This document shows positions 18,401 through 27,116 of a stretch of 32,265 nt of DNA, piece by piece. Source of the DNA: Coemansia sp. RSA 922 (taxonomy: Eukaryota; Kickxellomycota; Kickxellomycetes; Kickxellales; Kickxellaceae); assembly GCA_027577415.1 (NCBI GenBank), contig JANBQS010000125.1, forward strand, positions 1 through 32,265, written 5' to 3'. The notes beneath the pieces were generated by a model. That model searched no databases. It was given only the letters and a program-made list of their open reading frames with translations, and was not told the DNA's origin. Position 1 is the stretch's first letter; each line of letters starts with the position of its first letter. Both the position numbers and the translations under genes were made by a program.

Positions 18401-18540
18401 TTCAGCGTGCGAAACACGCCAATAGTCGCTGGTCGGAATAGCGCTCGCTGTGGCGCCGTAGGCAGCCCGGGCAGAGCGCTCTGGCTGCGCTGGTTGCTGG
18501 CACCCTTGGGAAGTAAGTCAGTTGGCAGACTTTTTCGCAT
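15472..18540 (-). CDS. C2-domain class-3 lipase (sn-1 diacylglycerol lipase-like)
   Basis: 1022 aa from the first ATG (18540, MRKSLPTDLLPKG); the longer open frame starts at a TTG. Residues 1-195 are Ser/Thr-rich linker. A C2 domain spans about 198-297 (VMQVFIMSIQPSS ... FTSYYEIWD), suited to calcium or phospholipid binding. The alpha/beta-hydrolase part has an oxyanion strand, VVLVVRGTMSAEDTVVDL, then the nucleophile elbow VGHSLGAS with Ser706. Asp768/769 (YMDDLVPRL) and His844/845 (PGIIHHIV) complete a plausible triad. The order and GHSLGA motif match the DAGL/lipase-3 family, which releases the sn-1 acyl chain from diacylglycerol at membranes. Unlike animal DAGLs there are no four N-terminal TM helices; the C2 domain presumably brings it to the membrane. 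Antisense ORFs (16630-17163, 16988-17503) are shadows. Confidence 0.88.
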   Translation of the reverse strand: MRKSLPTDLLPKGASNQRSQSALPGLPTAPQRALFRPATIGVFRTLNDGPQLPQLSTGVSNRVEQPVTLSEVDSSLALVQQDREQSFVKSEWENARIQELSQEIRKLLDSSSNNPMILDKSHASAGRTASTDDLTVSAGASRSSLQASSTGEGEQLTTTATAKRKASSARMPPIPNSDSVLDGLDLSQPLNLYKVPDGVMQVFIMSIQPSSPINRAYVVVRLGDQVYQTSVAKTPTGSWNEGFELIVSYHMQLFGTVHLDVYSNNTLLPDTHIGRAEIKISMLDGFPEIFTSYYEIWDRKLAASTVPEQRQRQVLSKNLGALQVRVNYRFQKMEDPEPSIAKVRGAHIAGTVPNQLVNQIAKNGDKVGAAELPIEELVAEFANEYNQYMEMVRKCGHRAIVRNSLASDGTKSAVGFTKVDDDAIPSDMRPPGAATPTASSKSTIGTPGWFAEIFTGAPPSAPTASEEIERPLGSLEGAADSSKTVTERTLMQSLTSMFISPSTFMAIKSLDRLVGTFNQGVELSNTELLGGLLTLYKFYNEADIPGLTDPLRGQVVESVGELEQPGRYARFALASYGWRALYFFNRGITLMDGAKVDSDVTSVLQYLNMAPEDLLGYEFRSSQLFCPSYFVSHDRQHGAVVLVVRGTMSAEDTVVDLSCEYTKWNGGLVHSGMKASAQWLFAKVMPQMLAYAKSQGISSIRIVGHSLGASTAAILTILLQSARERLMGIGVDCKDFDIKAYCYGPAPCISEDIADRYRDCIETFVYMDDLVPRLCYGSVTDFKRMSISAADEADNLAQRLYAPFEDSAQQQQRWSDKFARLLSIRESILATQENLHLVLPGIIHHIVAYQGGTSKDKRLVRNLDLDVVIGKRELFGVKDPLAAQEEKEGDVASWEHQQQPPSTPVTKVRPDSVDPEDLAEAINTSLSDNIEAGKWDGLPYAAGPQGTTAPASADDKFYPVWVHRVPNNYFREILLRPTLITDHMPSAYELAFAHAIETQIREKRLRDRRKRGQSSISGNEQL

Positions 18541-18962
18541 TGAAGCGCGAATTGCGGAATGCAACTTACTGACTACAGAGCGGAGTTCACGTAGAAGCGG
18601 CAATGCGGGCTAAATGCGGGTTAGGCCTGTAGTGCCACTTTTCAGGCTGCGGAACGGCTGGTAATTACGCTTGGTAAGCTGGAAGTGTGAGTAAATGTAC
18701 AAGGCTGGATTAGAAGAAACGGATACATTTTAATTCAATCGAGAGAAAAGAAAGGAAGTGAAGCTCCGCTTGATGCCCAATGCTTGGCGACTCACCCAGC
18801 TCGCTGTTGCACGTGAAAAAGCGCAGTTGACAAAAAAATAAGGGATTCTTTGCGTGGTGACGTGTGACTGCTACTAAATATGCTACTTTGCTTCGTGTGT
18901 AAAATTCAACTTTCTTTTTTACTTTAAATTATTCTACTTTATTACTCTGCGCCGATTTTGTC
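18541..18962. promoter_or_regulatory. Divergent promoter between the lipase and WDR7-like genes
   Basis: A 422-bp spacer between two genes that face away from each other, so both promoters must lie here. It contains a CACGTG E-box at 18810-18815 and a TGACG half-CRE near 18858. There is no clear TATA on either side. The AT-rich, pyrimidine-rich run just before 18963 is the WDR7-like leader. Confidence 0.55.
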
Positions 18963-21900
18963 ATGTCGCAGCTTAATGTCGAGCTTGCCGTATGGAATGC
19001 CGCAGCAAATCCCACTCGTAGCAGAGTAACCGCCATAGTCGCATGCAAGGATGGCGTAGCATGTGGTCATGCTGACGGCAAAATTTGGCTTTACAAACTA
19101 AACGCGGCTGACGCAAAGACAACGCTATCACAACTGGATACTCCCAAGCGAGATGAACTGCTAGGGCTTGAAGTACAGCCAAGGTGTCTGTTAGCCGCAC
19201 ACCAGAGCCCAATCATACTACTGCAGCTGGGCCAAATCAGCTCACCATCAAGCGAGGGCTACGAGGGCACGATAACCAGCGTGTCTGAAGACGGCGACGT
19301 TGTGCTCTGGGGCGTCAGCGATGGCCGGTGTATAGCGCGCATTCGAACGCCCCTGCAAAACATACGCCCAACGTCCATATGCCTGCAGACAGTTGACTAT
19401 CAGTCAGCAGCTGAAGACCTGATGTTTATTTCAGGCGAGGGTCCCGTGGCATACGTGCTTAGCTATCCGTCGCTAGAGCTAGTGTACGAGTGGAGTCTGC
19501 CGCACCCAGAGTGGGTCACGGCATTGGCAGTGCGCAAGCGCAAGGATCACTTCCGTAGCGAGCTAATCACTTGCACCACTGACGGCGCCGTACGACTGTG
19601 GAGTTTCGACGAGTTTGCGCTTGCGCAGCAGGATGTGTTTAGCAGAGCGGCTAGTCCGGTGTTGGGAAACACAGCTGACGCCGGGTTGGGCCTAAGTGGC
19701 TACGGTTCCGGCGCCGAAAGCGCATCGTCTGACATGGAAGCTGATCCGCTGGGCGGCTCACGCAGTGGCATGTTTTGCCTAGAGTCCACCTTTTCGCACC
19801 TGGGCGAGGAATTCGCAATTAGCCGCCTGGCTACCAACCCATTTAATGAGGACGAGTTCTTGGCGGTATCACCAACAGTTGTGCGACTCTTTGCATCACG
19901 CGACAGCCAACTTCACGAGCTGCTGCGGTGGAAGGCGCAGCGGAAGACCAGCGCGCCGTTTGCTGGTGGCAGCTTCTTGTCCAAAGCTGACGTCGTCTTT
20001 TGGGATGAGCTTGGCAACATTTCCAGCGCGTGCTCGTCTTTTGCCATACAGGGAGGAAGCGCCGGCATACATGTGACGCGCAGCTTGCATGCTGAAGCCA
20101 CTGGCGAAGTGCCTGCCTGTGTGGTTTCCAGTCTAAATCGCGTGCCAGCTGGTCCAGAGTCTAGCTTGGGCAACGCGATAGCGGCTCGAGATGGCAACCA
20201 AATAAACGTGCTGGCAATGTACTCTAGCAACCGGGACAGCCACACAATGTCGATTATCTTGCCTACGCCGCTATCCTCAGTTAGTGGTAGCGCCAACCGT
20301 CCGCATCTGGACCCTGAGGACGCCAAGGGTGGCCACAAGAACTGGCTGGGGCGGTCCACGACCATTGACATGGCTTTGCTTTGGGACGAATGTCTGGAGC
20401 ACATGCGGTCGGGGCGAGATATGACCTGCGCGCTAGTGACAGATTCTGGAAGCATTGCCCTTGGGCTTTGCGATGGCACTATTCGCCTAATGCCACTACC
20501 ACAGCTACTTGGCATAGCACCACCTGCCGGATCTGACACTGATACTGGTAACTACGAATCAGGCGTTCTGGAGCTGCGTGGTCACACATCGGCTATCACT
20601 GCGCTATACGAATGGACTGTACCCAGTGTCAGTAGCTGCGACTTTTGCCGTCGAAGCTCGTCAATGAGCACCGATGCTCGCCCTTCTGGTGGCTCCTCCG
20701 ACATGGCTGACACCGACCGCCAGAGCGTGCGCTCTTTGGCCACATCGACTGCACAGAGGAGTTGTGCTGCCTGCTCGCCAAACCTGCTTGTCAGTGCTAG
20801 CGCAGACTTGACGCTCAGGATCTGGGACATGGCCTCGGGCGAGTGCCTAAACACGTTGGCAGTGCAGTCGGCGCCAGCTGTGCATTTGTGCTCGACGCTC
20901 CCATCCAAGCACACCTTGTGGCAGGAGTCGGGCGGACATCAGGCATTGAAGAGCTTGCTCCGATCTTTGGTCGTGGCAGTCGGATCAGATAACTCGGCTA
21001 CGCTGCTATCAATGGAAACATTGGAGCGCGTGTACATGTCTGCGCCCTATCACGAGAAGCTGGTTCGACTGGCCCTGTGCAAGGACGCTGGCGGTCTGGT
21101 GCTGTGCTTTGCTGATGAGACAAAGCGAGTTATCGTGTTAGAGCACATCCTCGCTCAGCGTGGACAGCTTGAGCCGATCGAGCCCCCGCCAGCCTACTCG
21201 GTTAGTCTGCTGCCTGGCCTTTCCAAGCCGGCAGATGGCAGTGCCAGTCGTGGAGGGCACTGGACCGGCCTGCACATGCTATCGTCAAGTGGGAGAAACT
21301 CGGCCCGCTGTGTCAGTCCGATAGCGCTGGTGCTGGAAGTAGACGTGACGCAGTTGCAAGCAGCCATATCGCGCTTGATTCCCGATGGAGCGAGCAATAA
21401 GCAAGTGCAACATTTGCTGGACGCCGAGGCTCAGGACCAGTTGCGAGTGGGCTGTTACGGGCACGGAGCAGGCAGTAGGCCAATGTTGCAGCCACTGCGC
21501 ACCTCGCTGGCATTACTTTCGGTACTGTGCTCGTGGGGTGTGTGTGCGGAGCTTGACGAGATCAAGACGAGCGCCTTTGGCATGCAGCCGCCGCCAGGCA
21601 ATGTATCGCTGGCCATCAGCAACAAGCAACTCGGCGTGCACTCGGTTCAGTTTCCAAGTGGCGCTAAAGGAGGATCTAGCTGGTGTATGTCGCCGCTGCT
21701 TAATGCGCAGCGCATGCTGGGCATTCTGACTCTGTCGCGAGGGATATTACAAGGTAAGCTCGACTCACAAAGTCTATTTGACTGACAATGTTTTGTGTAT
21801 ATGTGTGCTTAGTATCTACTTTATTGTCGCTTTGCTTTTGCGAGTGGTAGGAAATGAGAAGCGGGCAGTGGAGATTATTAACTACTATGTCGGCAAGTTG

Positions 21901-24900
21901 CCGAGCGAAGTTGGCAGCCGATTCAAGCCTCTGTCGTTGCTAGCGCTGGCCCAGTACTGGCAATCACCCAATGGTAAGTAATTTGATGGCAGATCCGTGT
22001 TAGGCGTGTTGTTGATTCCTGCGCCGCCTTTTCTTCAAGCAATGGCTGTATTCAGTTGAATGAGCAGGCGCTAATATTGCTGCATTGGGTATAAAGTGAG
22101 GGCGCTGAGAGGCGCAACAAGGTGCTAATAAATGTACCTGCTTGTGTTCGTTATTGGAGGCGTTTGAACCTGCTCCCCACTTTTTTCCCTTGCTTTGTTG
22201 TGCTTCAATGGTTCGCAGTCATTGCGACTTTTTTTGAGAATTGCGCATATTTTGTTGCTTTGCTAGGATAATTGACGGTGGCAGTTCCAGCTCGTTTTAT
22301 GCGCCCTTGTTTATTTTCGATGGCGTGTCGGAAATTGTTGGATAACCCGTCAATGTAACTAACCAAACTGACTGCACTTTTTCGATATTATATTTGCTTG
22401 TTGAAAACCTATTGTTATTGTGTACTGAGGGTAGCCAACTTGCAGCGTGCGGCGCGTACACTGATTCTCTCGACTGTACACGGGGCGCCTGAAAATCTTC
22501 GGAGAGCAGAGCTGTTCTATTGGTCGTCAATGTGTAAGTATCTAGGCATATATTTTGTCCCTGTCCTCTCCACAATCTGCATTGCAAAAAACAAACGTCG
22601 CCCGACGTTATTGTTGTGCCGCTTAAAGTCCATATTTCCTTTGTTGTGATTAGCCTGCCAAGCTCTTGTGTTTTTTATTTGCCTCGGCCTTCAACAAACC
22701 AATTGGCCTTGTCAGTTTTTTTTGCCCGAACGAGGCTGCTGGTTCTTTCTATTTTATTTGCCTTGCCATTGTAGAGAAAGTCTTGGCATGCTTTGCTTTG
22801 CTTTTCTTTCCCAGAGCAGAACAACGTATAAAATTGCTGTACAATGGAGCTATAGTCAACGTGTGTTTGTGTGTGTGAGTGCGTGTGGGCTTCCTCCCTT
22901 GCTATTGGGCATGTGGTGGGGGGGTTGTCATGTCTGTTGGCGACGCCTCTGCTGTTGTGGAAGCATCTTTTAAAGCTTCTGCCGATGCATAAGCTGCATA
23001 AGCCGCTTTCTGCCGCATGTAGTCGATGAGCTTGCGGCTGGAACATTTGTCTAGAACATCCCTACTTTGTTTATTCGGCGCGAGTGGAGGGCATGAATTG
23101 ACTTTTTTTTTTTTTTTTTGCAAGCCCTTCCTTCCTTCCTTCTTTTGATGTCACAGGGGCAAAGGAGGCGTGGAACTTCTAGTCGCCAGCCCTTGTCGAT
23201 TGTTTGGATGATATTAACTCCGACCGGCCTTTTCTCAGTTGTCAGAGTTTTTTTTTTTCGTTTGTTCAATGCGCTGTAATCGTACTTGGGGTGGGAATAA
23301 TGTACACTAGCATAACAAGGTTGTCTAATTGGCATGTGTTGCGACTATTGTTGCTTGTTTATTTTTTATTTTTTATTTTTGTAGTGGCACGGTGTCCGAC
23401 TGGAGTCGCATTAGATGCGGCAGAGCTCAACGCCCTGACTATTGTGTGTATTATTGGCAACGACTACTCGTCGCTGCTGCCGCTGACAGCTCGTAGTATG
23501 GCTGCGTCGATGCTCCAGACGCTAGTTACAGTTGATCGAGTAGGCACACGAGCGCGAATGGTGGGTATTGAGCTGCTCTCGCGCGGGTTTGCCACATTCA
23601 AGCCGTATTTGGACTGTCGGCTTATTATTCAGAATTTGCTGGCTGTCTTGATGACCATCTCCGAGGATGGTGGCAGTAATAGCAACAGCGGAGGGACGAC
23701 AGCTACATCTACATTGTCGCTACTACCGACAGGCAACAATAGCGGCAATCCTGGGGCATTGTCTACGTCTGGGGCAAGCACGGGGCTGGGCATTTACCGG
23801 ACCATGTCAGGCGCCTCATTGCCGGCGCTTGCAGGCGGCTATGGAACAGGCACGCCAATATCGAGGAATATGTCGAATCAGGTGCGCAATGCCAACGACT
23901 CGTTGCTTGGTGGTGGCAGTAGCAGTAGTAGGGAGCCGCCAAGGCCAATCCCTGCGCCAAGTGGGGGCGAGCGTGGGGGCAGCTTGGCGACCACGCCGAC
24001 AAACACTCTATCCTCGGTAGCCCGAGCAGCAATGACATCCTCGGCACTACGAGCACATGCGCAGGCTGGCGAGGGGAGTAGGTCGCGGCTGCCAAAGCTG
24101 GGATATGGAACAGACGAGGATGTGGGCAACACCAGCGGTGATAGCAAGGCCGGGACACCCTCTCCTCCCCGTCCGCGGGCTCAGGGGCAGCGCGTGTCTG
24201 CCCACCGCCACCGGTCTCCTCGTACGCGGCAGTCCAGCGTTGGAGACAGCAGTGTAGGCAGCCATGGCAGCACAGTTTCGTTCAACTTGATCGTGCTGGC
24301 AAAGTCGGCACTTCTCCGGATTGCGACAACGGACATGCCACTGGTTAGTAGTACCGTGATTGAGATACTACACAGTAACAGCGAGAATGGCGGCATCAAG
24401 GAGCGGCGAGGGGCGCTGCAACTAATTGGTCTGGTGGCCCAGAAATACCCGCGGCAATTGCACCCGCACTTGGAAGGTATTGCGGCTGCGATTGTGCAAG
24501 CGATCGAGCCCAAGCGAGCGACGACGCGCAAGCTTCTTATTGCGGCGGCGGGCGCAGCGCTTCAGGGACTAGTTCGCGCGTACCCGTGGGTATCATTCCA
24601 TCCAGAGTCACAGTGTCTTGCAGTTGGCTGTATTGACGGGCGGTGCACGACCTATGACTTGCGCACGGCTACGCGTACAGCTGTTTATGACGGCGGTGCT
24701 GGGTGTCCGGTGGCGGCGGTGGCGATTTCGCCGCAAGGCGATCGTGTGGCGTCGTTTACCTTGGGCAACAGCATGCTGAGTATCTGGGACCCAGCGCCGA
24801 GTGTGCTTGCGATGTTTGCCAGGTCTCTGTTTTGGTCAGCTACTAGTGAGCTTGTTGGCGGCGGGAACAACGCGACCGAATCTCAGTCCTCGGGCTCGGT

Positions 24901-25144
24901 GACGCCGAGCAAAACGATGAAGATTCCAGCGGGGTACCTAGAACATGTCGGTAAGTAATATGTGTATTTTTGGGATGTGTATGCTGGTTGCGACTATCGA
25001 CTAATTCATTATCTGTATGTGATTTGTGTGTATGTAGATAACTTGTCGGCGTCATCCGCGATGCCTGTTGCAAAGCTGAAGTGGACCGCAGATCGAACCG
25101 TGCTATTGCAGATCGAAGAAGCGAGCTTTTCGTTGTCCGTATAG
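18963..25144 (+). CDS. WDR7 / rabconnectin-3 beta-like WD40 protein, 5 exons
   Basis: Exons are 18963-21753, 21851-21973, 22435-22533, 23385-24950 and 25038-25144. All four junctions are GTAAG...TAG, and every one keeps phase 1, giving a continuous 1561-aa protein. N-terminal WD40 repeats include VACGHADGKIWLYKL and ITSVSEDGDVVLWGVSDGRC, interrupted by Ser-rich inserts, with another repeat near 600-630 (LRIWDMASGECL). The middle has helical segments (LLALAQYWQSPN/ANLQRAARTLILSTV) spanning exons 2-3 that resemble the WDR7 middle region. The C-terminal repeat reads HPESQCLAVGCIDGRCTTYD. Human WDR7 is of similar length. With DMXL/Rav1 it regulates V-ATPase assembly on endosomal membranes, so a V-ATPase role is expected here. 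A disordered Ser/Gly-rich block lies early in exon 4. Confidence 0.85.
21754..21850 (+). other. WDR7-like intron 1
   Basis: 97 bp, CAAG|GTAAGC ... GGTAG|GAAAT. Splicing removes the in-frame stop at 21783. Confidence 0.85.
21974..22434 (+). other. WDR7-like intron 2
   Basis: 461 bp, AATG|GTAAGT ... GGGTAG|CCAAC, joining helical segments of the WDR7 middle region. I see no coding or snoRNA-like element inside. Confidence 0.8.
22902..23335 (-). CDS. Possible nested antisense gene in WDR7-like intron 3 (69 aa)
   Basis: Tentative two-exon model: exon 1 is 23335-23286 and exon 2 is 23061-22902. The donor is CCCAA|GTACGA and the acceptor is AAAGTAG|GGATG. The phases fit, and the protein reads MPIRQPCYASVHYSHPK then DVLDKCSSRKLIDYMRQKAA, an Ala-rich helix, and a Thr/Pro tail ending PPPHAQ. 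Exon 2 in particular looks like real protein rather than frame noise. I do not recognise a family. Against it, the intron contains an A17 run, lacks a pyrimidine tract before the acceptor, and no conservation can be tested here. The exon could instead be a relic or chance. Confidence 0.33.
23103..23119 (+). repeat. Poly-T tract (17 T)
   Basis: A homopolymer run inside WDR7-like intron 3, followed by CTTC repeats. It is prone to length error in sequencing. Confidence 0.8.
24951..25037 (+). other. WDR7-like intron 4
   Basis: 87 bp, GTCG|GTAAGT ... TATGTAG|ATAAC, ahead of the short last exon. Confidence 0.85.
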
Positions 25145-25188
25145 CACGAACCCTTCGTCTAGATCCTTGGTAGCTTTTATTTTCTGGC

Positions 25189-25194
25189 AATAAA
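25189..25194 (+). terminator. AATAAA polyadenylation signal of the WDR7-like gene
   Basis: A canonical hexamer 45 nt after the stop codon at 25144, followed by AT-rich DNA. Confidence 0.55.
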
Positions 25195-27116
25195 TGCAAC
25201 TGTGATAGATTTATAAATGTCATATACTCAACACATTTCATAGGATGCCAATGGCAAGAGGGTGCTGCTGAGCGGTTTTGGAGCATGAAAATGAACGCAA
25301 TTAGCAGGCTTGAGATACAAGAACACTTGAGTGCAGCAGCAATATTAGGGAGGCAAAAGTGGCTAACTGTTACCAACCCCTGGGGGGTAGCCACAACACC
25401 CCCCTCGGACTTGGAGGGGGGAGGCAGCTATGGCTGCGGGAAACCCCGGCTGGGCAGTGGATATTGTGTGGCGGCCGGTTGGTGAGCACATGGGCGCTAA
25501 AAAAAAAGGGCGAAGCGGCAGTTGAAAGATATTCTACGAAAGATATTTAACAAGGCAGCCTCCTCCTCCCTCCTCAGGGCCAAAGGCTAGTTGGTAAGGC
25601 AGCACGTCCCTTTCTCTACTTTCTCGCAAACACTTTTTATTTTATTTGCTTCATTTTTTTTGTATCGTTCTTCGTCACTTGTATTTAGCACTCCTTTAAC
25701 CGCGAACCATCTTGTGAACTCTTTTTTGTAAATCCTCCTCTTGTGAGAAGCTTCTTCTTTTGACACTATTACGCGTGATTATCAAGGCGACATACTCTCC
25801 CGACCTCGCCTGCACGTAAACATCATAACTAATACACAAACCCAGGCTTTAGGTAAGCTAACATATATAATTACCAGCCTTTTTTTCCTTATTCTTTTCC
25901 TCCCTTTACATGTTTAATTGCGGCGTGCAGCTCTTTCGCTTCCTTTTTTAGCGCCCTTTTTGTCACTGTTGCTTTAAGCATGTGCTCAAGCCTTGCCCCC
26001 ATGACTGCGCTTTTTAGTTTGCTCTTGACATGCCTTTTTTTGTTTGTGCAAAAAGGTCTTTTTTCGCTCTTTTTCTTTCTTGAAGAAAAGCCATTGCTGG
26101 TTCTTTTTCCCTCTCATCTTCTCAGCAAAAAGTGGCTCTGTGGCTGGAAGTAAAAAAAACCTACTTTTCGGCTGTGGAGTATGTAAGGGAGGGATGGTTG
26201 TTTGGATTTCGGGCTGTCACTTCCGCTTTGGGTGTGTTGTTGTTTTGCTGTTTGTCTTCCCTTCTTTCCCTATGTGAGGGGTAAAAACTGGTGCTAGTGG
26301 CTGGGTAACAAAAAAATAATAAATATAGCCCGAAAAAGGCTGGCTTAAATTACTATTTAATGGCCACTCCCCCTCTTCCTGCGCCTGCTGGCCTGCGCCC
26401 CATTGCTTTTCTCTCCTTTTTCGGGAGGCGTAGTTGTGGAATGGCGGGCACTCTGCAGATTTTCCACTTATTGGCTGAGATAAGCCCCCCTGGGGGTCTA
26501 ACCTGTACGATGTCTCTCACTTTTGCTGTCACATCCTTCTTTCTAACTTCTGCCTCACGTCTCTCCTTTATTTTTTTTTTTCCTGGCCTCTTTACAAACA
26601 AAAAAAATTTCCCTTCCCGCTTAAGCACTCTTTAACGAAGTTGCTTCTCTATTGCCCAAAAACTTTACCCGCCTCATTCCCCCCACCCTCCCTTTCTCCC
26701 CCCTTACTCTTTGTTCTTACCTGGCAATTTTTTTTGTAGTCTTTTTTTACTGTACGGGGCACCCCCAACTTGTTCTCTTTTTTTATACTTGAGCTGAAAT
26801 TCAGCTCTTCTTTTTTATTCTGGGTCTTGTATACTTTACACAGCAGCAGCGTCTTGCATTGATAGCACCACTCTCTCCTATAGCTCGGGCTTGCTTCTGC
26901 GTCTGCGCGCTTGCTTTTTGCTGCACAGGAATTTGTGGCTATATTTTTGCGGCGCTCAATTCACTATAAAGCAAAAAAAAAGAAACCCCCTTCCCCTTTT
27001 CACTTTTTCCTTTCGCAATTGCACACATTCCTCCCAACTACGTCTTTTTTATATTTCACTATTATTGACAACGTCTTTACTCACACTATATTTCGTTATT
27101 GGACTATTTGCGACAG
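25195..27116. other. Long upstream region of the zinc-finger gene
   Basis: About 1.9 kb without a convincing gene. It contains a cluster of GC-rich hairpins (25359-25478), a long pyrimidine-rich stretch (25600-27080) typical of fungal promoters and 5' leaders, and a second CCCCCTGGGGG palindrome (26486-26496). A GTAAGC donor-like site at 25853 could begin a 5'-UTR intron, but I cannot choose an acceptor. The ORFs at 26044, 26353, 26360, 26891 and 26911 are low-complexity and not called. Confidence 0.5.
25359..25478. repeat. Cluster of GC-rich hairpins, possible structured RNA or promoter element
   Basis: Successive perfect inverted repeats: GTGGCTA 25359-25365 with 25388-25394; CCCCCCTC 25399-25406 with GAGGGGGG 25414-25421 around a 7-nt loop; GCAGC 25424-25428 with GCTGC 25433-25437; CCGGC 25446-25450 with GCCGG 25474-25478. 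The block is GC-rich in AT-rich surroundings and is followed by an A run at 25499. It does not match any tRNA, 5S, SRP or RNase P signature I know. Confidence 0.4.

Larger units (their letters stand above)
22534..23384 (+). other. WDR7-like intron 3 (long)
   Basis: 851 bp, ATGT|GTAAGT ... TTTTTGTAG|TGGCA. It holds a 17-bp T run (23103-23119), a CTTC repeat, and a possible minus-strand nested gene (22902-23335). It is several-fold longer than introns 1 and 4. Confidence 0.8.

Noticed and set aside
18541..18603. 21-codon N-terminal extension of the lipase
   Set aside because: It would start at TTG; the first ATG (18540) gives a sensible start and no upstream ATG or splice acceptor is evident.
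23204..23384. N-terminal part of the long frame that contains WDR7-like exon 4, as a separate gene start
   Set aside because: The acceptor at 23384 joins exon 4 to exon 3 in phase. The upstream part is a Phe-rich translation of the pyrimidine tract.
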